Assembly: GCA_000436795.1 (NCBI GenBank)
Contig: HF993292.1
Location: forward strand, 1 to 18,036
Origin: Bacteroides sp. CAG:1076
GTDB taxonomy: Bacteria; Bacteroidota; Bacteroidia; Bacteroidales; Bacteroidaceae
DNA: 18,036 bases
Reading direction: 5' to 3'
Part shown: one piece after another, positions 17,001 to 18,036 of the stretch
Layout of the letters: each line of letters begins with the position of its first letter
Position numbering within the stretch: position 1 is the first letter of the stretch
The notes under the pieces: generated by a model
Seen by the model: the letters and a program-made list of their open reading frames with translations, nothing else
What the model was told of the DNA's origin: nothing
The model's database searches: none
Translations under genes and position numbers: made by a program

Positions 17001-17085
17001 AACGCTTACGAAAAGCTTTCAAGACTTTTCCACCTGTTCCTCCCAACCCGACGAGGATATGGTTTTCATTTCCTTTTATACTCAT
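14035..17085 (-). CDS. Tubulin/FtsZ-superfamily protein (Tubulin-like family, large form)
   Basis: A 1016-residue cytosolic protein of the tubulin-like family (Pfam Tubulin_2 type), with no signal peptide or TM segment. The first nucleotide-binding loop is I-L-V-G-L-G-G-T-G-G-K at 10-20; Y-V-Y-V-D-S-T (45-51) fits the strand after the first helix; and the superfamily signature G-L-A-G-G-T-G-S-G-S is at 163-172, where GGTGSG contacts the GTP phosphates. A strand I-V-L-Y-A-M-I-P follows. Residues about 500-610 are strongly helical and charged, probably coiled coil (Q-Q-I-E-E-L-E-K-A-K-A). The C-terminal 400 residues are unassigned; I could not place the T7/synergy catalytic loop. FtsZ is about 400 residues, so this is more than twice as long. 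I took ATG at 17085; a GTG at 17094 would add three residues. It sits 20 bp after the three-TM gene. GTP-dependent polymerisation is inferred, not seen. Confidence 0.9.
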   Translation of the reverse strand: MSIKGNENHILVGLGGTGGKVLKAFRKRLFQEYSSDERSKLSIGYVYVDSTREMMQPNDITFRVLGQDASFGESEFVYVRGVELNSVFANPSGFPGLKGFIGDPEVMQKTIGSVETAAGQKRRAGRILFGSSVQNYLSTLRSQYIKAKEISGKNTLNIHIFTGLAGGTGSGSIIDVLAQTRCEYPDAHIVLYAMIPEPTVPMGCDAGRYQANGYAALVELNALMAKKYMPYDVTGKYERVPLENVKAVVDNCILYTNENENGLTIDSHKQLPLVVADFLYNYVFLEQNDNTSDFIRTYSLENIEDWRNEFNERTKEGVVDPVRSKKYSSFGIKRVVIPEEEIIEYFTFSFGRQALLQLRYNNWNDDMGFRDTPANIDFHSFVAEAENLERWRMTDKHLTLDKPILDSDQKKWTSFAEYWGSVIPVWTEEASRQKMPLNELEKFCAEGYEKYFRKVGVKNFFEGKTQARDEHASEICTLIEEYMYDKWSTGDLSLYNLLQLIDRIVDAVDSKRKDFEGRITTYNQQIEELEKAKALNQLDWANKGFIGGLISKNKIIQGHATIMQQLYLKKTELEGMHFAVSMLSVLLNKVNALRGHIERFVYIINEALEDTSKQIGTRCQDKAGISNLKETIIRFYDNQGVQKFTKNIIRDKARQKSIADEFRGEIIKLIGTERSFARANAAISLDGISNLLDTVVRRKVITIHDEVLVENTEKLINRNILEQLNEQYRSDDELKLFAKELIEQSGVFLSLNGTELNRAVKNNPLPQIRHNIDRKIVLINLPKVEGNEQVQRFAGKLKEALMNAVTGGVLVKVDMNGLRKNEMTIVCMDYCFPIRAVKGLDVLKMKYDYLLKDPNEARQNRIILHTEGTGENFPDLYVAKEKMPSEIRKEYTPYLMTAFALGIIKYGDRNDGTGLKAYGTVEVDDFGIEVLKPMADKFTEIPYAATFTEELGKSWEEQLTTALRTDYLHVDKRKELVTRIQHLVKDVILPECGGNTGAESFLFFREAGLKALELVK

Positions 17086-17105
17086 ATTTTTCACGATTTA
17101 TAAGG

Positions 17106-17669
17106 TTACATATTCATCATATTCCGATAGCGTAAATAATCAAGTCTTTTTTGATCCTGATAGGCCCGGTAGCCTAATATAGTTGCAGCCAATAGCCAAA
17201 AAGCAATTCCCCATATCCAACGCCGTATAATATAGCTGGAAAGCTGCGCCTTTATTCCGAGTATGACGCTCTCGGGCTTCTCTTGCAACTGCTCTATGTC
17301 CAGTTTTTCTAAACACTCACCAATTAATGACTCTTCCACAAACGGATATTCCTCCCGTAGCATAGCCTGTACTTCTGATTTCTCGCCGACTTGACTGGTT
17401 ATCTGCCGGACGGATGCCACCAGAGCCTGAACTTCCCGATTAGACAAATCAACATATTTCTTTACAGAAGAAGCTCCACAACCAAGAAAAGCTTGTACAC
17501 CAACCAATATAAAAAGAACAATTCCAACAATAAAGCTGAAAGCAACTTCACTTGTCAGGTAACGAGGAAACAAGAGATGGATGACAAGCAATAATATAGC
17601 GACTGCTACGACAGCGATCAGTAGTCCACCGAGAACAGATGTAACAATATTTCCAACTATAGCAAACAT
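17106..17669 (-). CDS. Three-TM membrane protein, first gene of tubulin-like operon
   Basis: A 187-residue protein with three hydrophobic segments: about 10-33, 42-63 and 150-168. The two N-terminal segments form a tight hairpin across F-P-R-Y-L-T-S-E. Between residues 68 and 148 is a soluble helical region (V-Q-A-L-V-A-S-V-R-Q-I-T-S-Q-V), and the short C-terminal tail is basic and tyrosine-rich (Y-R-A-Y-Q-D-Q-K-R-L-D-Y-L-R-Y-R-N). I know no family for it. A very loose likeness to ExbB/TolQ-type three-TM proteins exists in layout only. As first gene, 20 bp before the tubulin-like gene, it is a natural candidate for the membrane anchor of that protein; this is inference from position. The positive tail is probably cytosolic, which would put the loop of about 80 residues in the periplasm by simple topology rules. 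Confidence 0.8.
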   Translation of the reverse strand: MFAIVGNIVTSVLGGLLIAVVAVAILLLVIHLLFPRYLTSEVAFSFIVGIVLFILVGVQAFLGCGASSVKKYVDLSNREVQALVASVRQITSQVGEKSEVQAMLREEYPFVEESLIGECLEKLDIEQLQEKPESVILGIKAQLSSYIIRRWIWGIAFWLLAATILGYRAYQDQKRLDYLRYRNMMNM

Positions 17670-17697
17670 GAAAAATATTTAATTTATTTCGTTTTCT

Positions 17698-17725
17698 CAA
17701 ATTAAAAGAAAAAAAATCAAATATC
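17698..17725 (-). promoter_or_regulatory. Weak candidate -7 boxes for the tubulin-like operon
   Basis: On the minus strand two octamers match the Bacteroidota -7 consensus TAnnTTTG at all but one position: TTAATTTG (17705-17698) and GATATTTG (17725-17718). They lie about 30-55 bases upstream of the first start codon at 17669. I find no -33 element at proper spacing for either. In such AT-rich DNA this is weak support. Confidence 0.25.
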
Positions 17726-17755
17726 ATTACGCGAAATATATTTTAACTATTAATC

Positions 17756-17812
17756 CATGCAATTTGTTGTATTTAACATGCAAAAAGTATTTTGCAGCAT
17801 ATTTTAAAATAT
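17756..17812. promoter_or_regulatory. Cluster of dyads and a direct repeat upstream of the tubulin-like operon
   Basis: A direct repeat CATGCAA occurs at 17756-17762 and 17777-17783, exactly 21 bp (two helical turns) apart. The second copy opens a dyad, TGCAAAA-agta-TTTTGCA, at 17779-17796. Three bases further is a perfect 14-bp palindrome, ATATTTTAAAATAT, at 17799-17812. All lie 87-143 bp upstream of the operon start, a plausible place for a regulator. Simple AT-rich sequence can give the palindrome by chance. Confidence 0.35.
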
Positions 17813-18036
17813 ATTTGAATTAGCAGAACAATTTTCATTACTTCCGACAGGCTTTCTGTAGAAAAGCACGCAGGAAAAGCCAAGTAATATATATTGACTA
17901 ATACTAATATATCCAATCAATAATTAAGAAAAATATTAAAGAAATAGTTTTACAGAGCATTTTCGATGAGGCTCATTCCACAAATCCGAGAAGACCCTTA
18001 ATTCCGCAACACTTTGATTTAAATTAATTTATAAGT

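Larger units (their letters stand above)
17670..18036. other. AT-rich non-coding region upstream of the tubulin-like operon
   Basis: This 367-bp stretch up to the right edge has no open frame of useful length and no recognisable RNA gene. It carries the weak -7 boxes and the dyad cluster listed separately. From about 17820 to the edge I see nothing specific. The lack of a close upstream gene suggests that the operon starts with the three-TM gene, though the next gene to the right is outside the window. Confidence 0.6.

Noticed and set aside
17026..17049. GLGGTGGK as a Walker A P-loop
   Set aside because: The G-x4-G-K-[ST] spacing is not met (Leu at the first Gly and Val after Lys). With GGTGSG further on it fits the tubulin nucleotide fold.
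14035..17085. The tubulin-like gene as the cell-division gene ftsZ
   Set aside because: It is about 1016 residues instead of about 400, lacks the usual FtsZ context (ftsA, ftsQ, mur genes) and is in an accessory operon with exported proteins.
17106..17669. Three-TM protein as a TolQ/ExbB/MotA proton-channel subunit
   Set aside because: Only the number of TM segments agrees; I see no channel motif and no ExbD/MotB partner in the operon.
8121..17669. Type VI secretion, contractile-injection or gas-vesicle cluster
   Set aside because: No sheath, tube, baseplate, ClpV or Gvp-type protein is seen; the exported proteins and the tubulin-like gene do not match those systems.
17670..18036. Small RNA, tRNA or CRISPR in the right-hand intergenic region
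   Set aside because: There is no cloverleaf, no regular repeat-spacer pattern and no strong hairpin with T-run; only short AT-rich dyads.

Overview
The window looks like a chromosomal segment of a member of the order Bacteroidales (Bacteroides/Parabacteroides type). The evidence is the moderate GC content (by eye), the long plant/Chlamydia-like form of IspG, a ThrRS-like/uridine-kinase fusion next to rpoN, TAnnTTTG-type -7 promoter boxes, weak Shine-Dalgarno sequences, and exported proteins whose predicted mature N-terminus is Gln. The genus is not certain. I see no rRNA, tRNA, CRISPR array, insertion sequence or phage gene.

Left part (1-8080), core genes. A Na+/phosphate cotransporter-family gene runs off the left edge on the minus strand. 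It is divergent from a plus-strand nucleoside-kinase-like gene. Then follow rpoN (sigma-54), a PAP2-like membrane protein, gcvH, purE and ispG, all on the plus strand with short gaps; purE and ispG overlap by one base. The kinase/rpoN gap holds a perfect 15-bp inverted repeat followed at once by two Bacteroides-type -7 boxes, so a terminator and the rpoN promoter seem packed together. A strong bidirectional hairpin (8030-8080) closes this part.

Right part (8121-17669), accessory-looking minus-strand operon of eight genes, read from right to left. The order is: a three-TM membrane protein; a roughly 1016-residue tubulin/FtsZ-superfamily protein with the GGTGSG nucleotide-binding signature and a long helical middle; a zinc-ribbon/single-TM/MORN-repeat protein; then five proteins that all carry signal peptides (one with an LPP20-like region, one with an NTF2-like domain, one with TPR-like helices and a C-terminal carboxypeptidase-regulatory-like beta domain, and two unrecognised). 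Gaps are 8-79 bp and one pair overlaps as ATGA, so co-transcription is likely. The one larger gap, after the tubulin gene, contains a perfect 14-bp hairpin.

Inference: this operon looks like an envelope-spanning machine with a cytosolic tubulin-like GTPase, two inner-membrane linkers and a set of periplasmic parts. Tubulin-superfamily proteins outside FtsZ in operons with membrane and envelope genes were proposed by Makarova and Koonin (2010) to be membrane-remodelling systems. The vWA, GTPase and OmpA partners they described are not visible here, so this would be a different or reduced version. Its actual role cannot be read from sequence alone. The last 367 bases (17670-18036) are AT-rich and non-coding, and hold short dyads that may be the control region of the operon.
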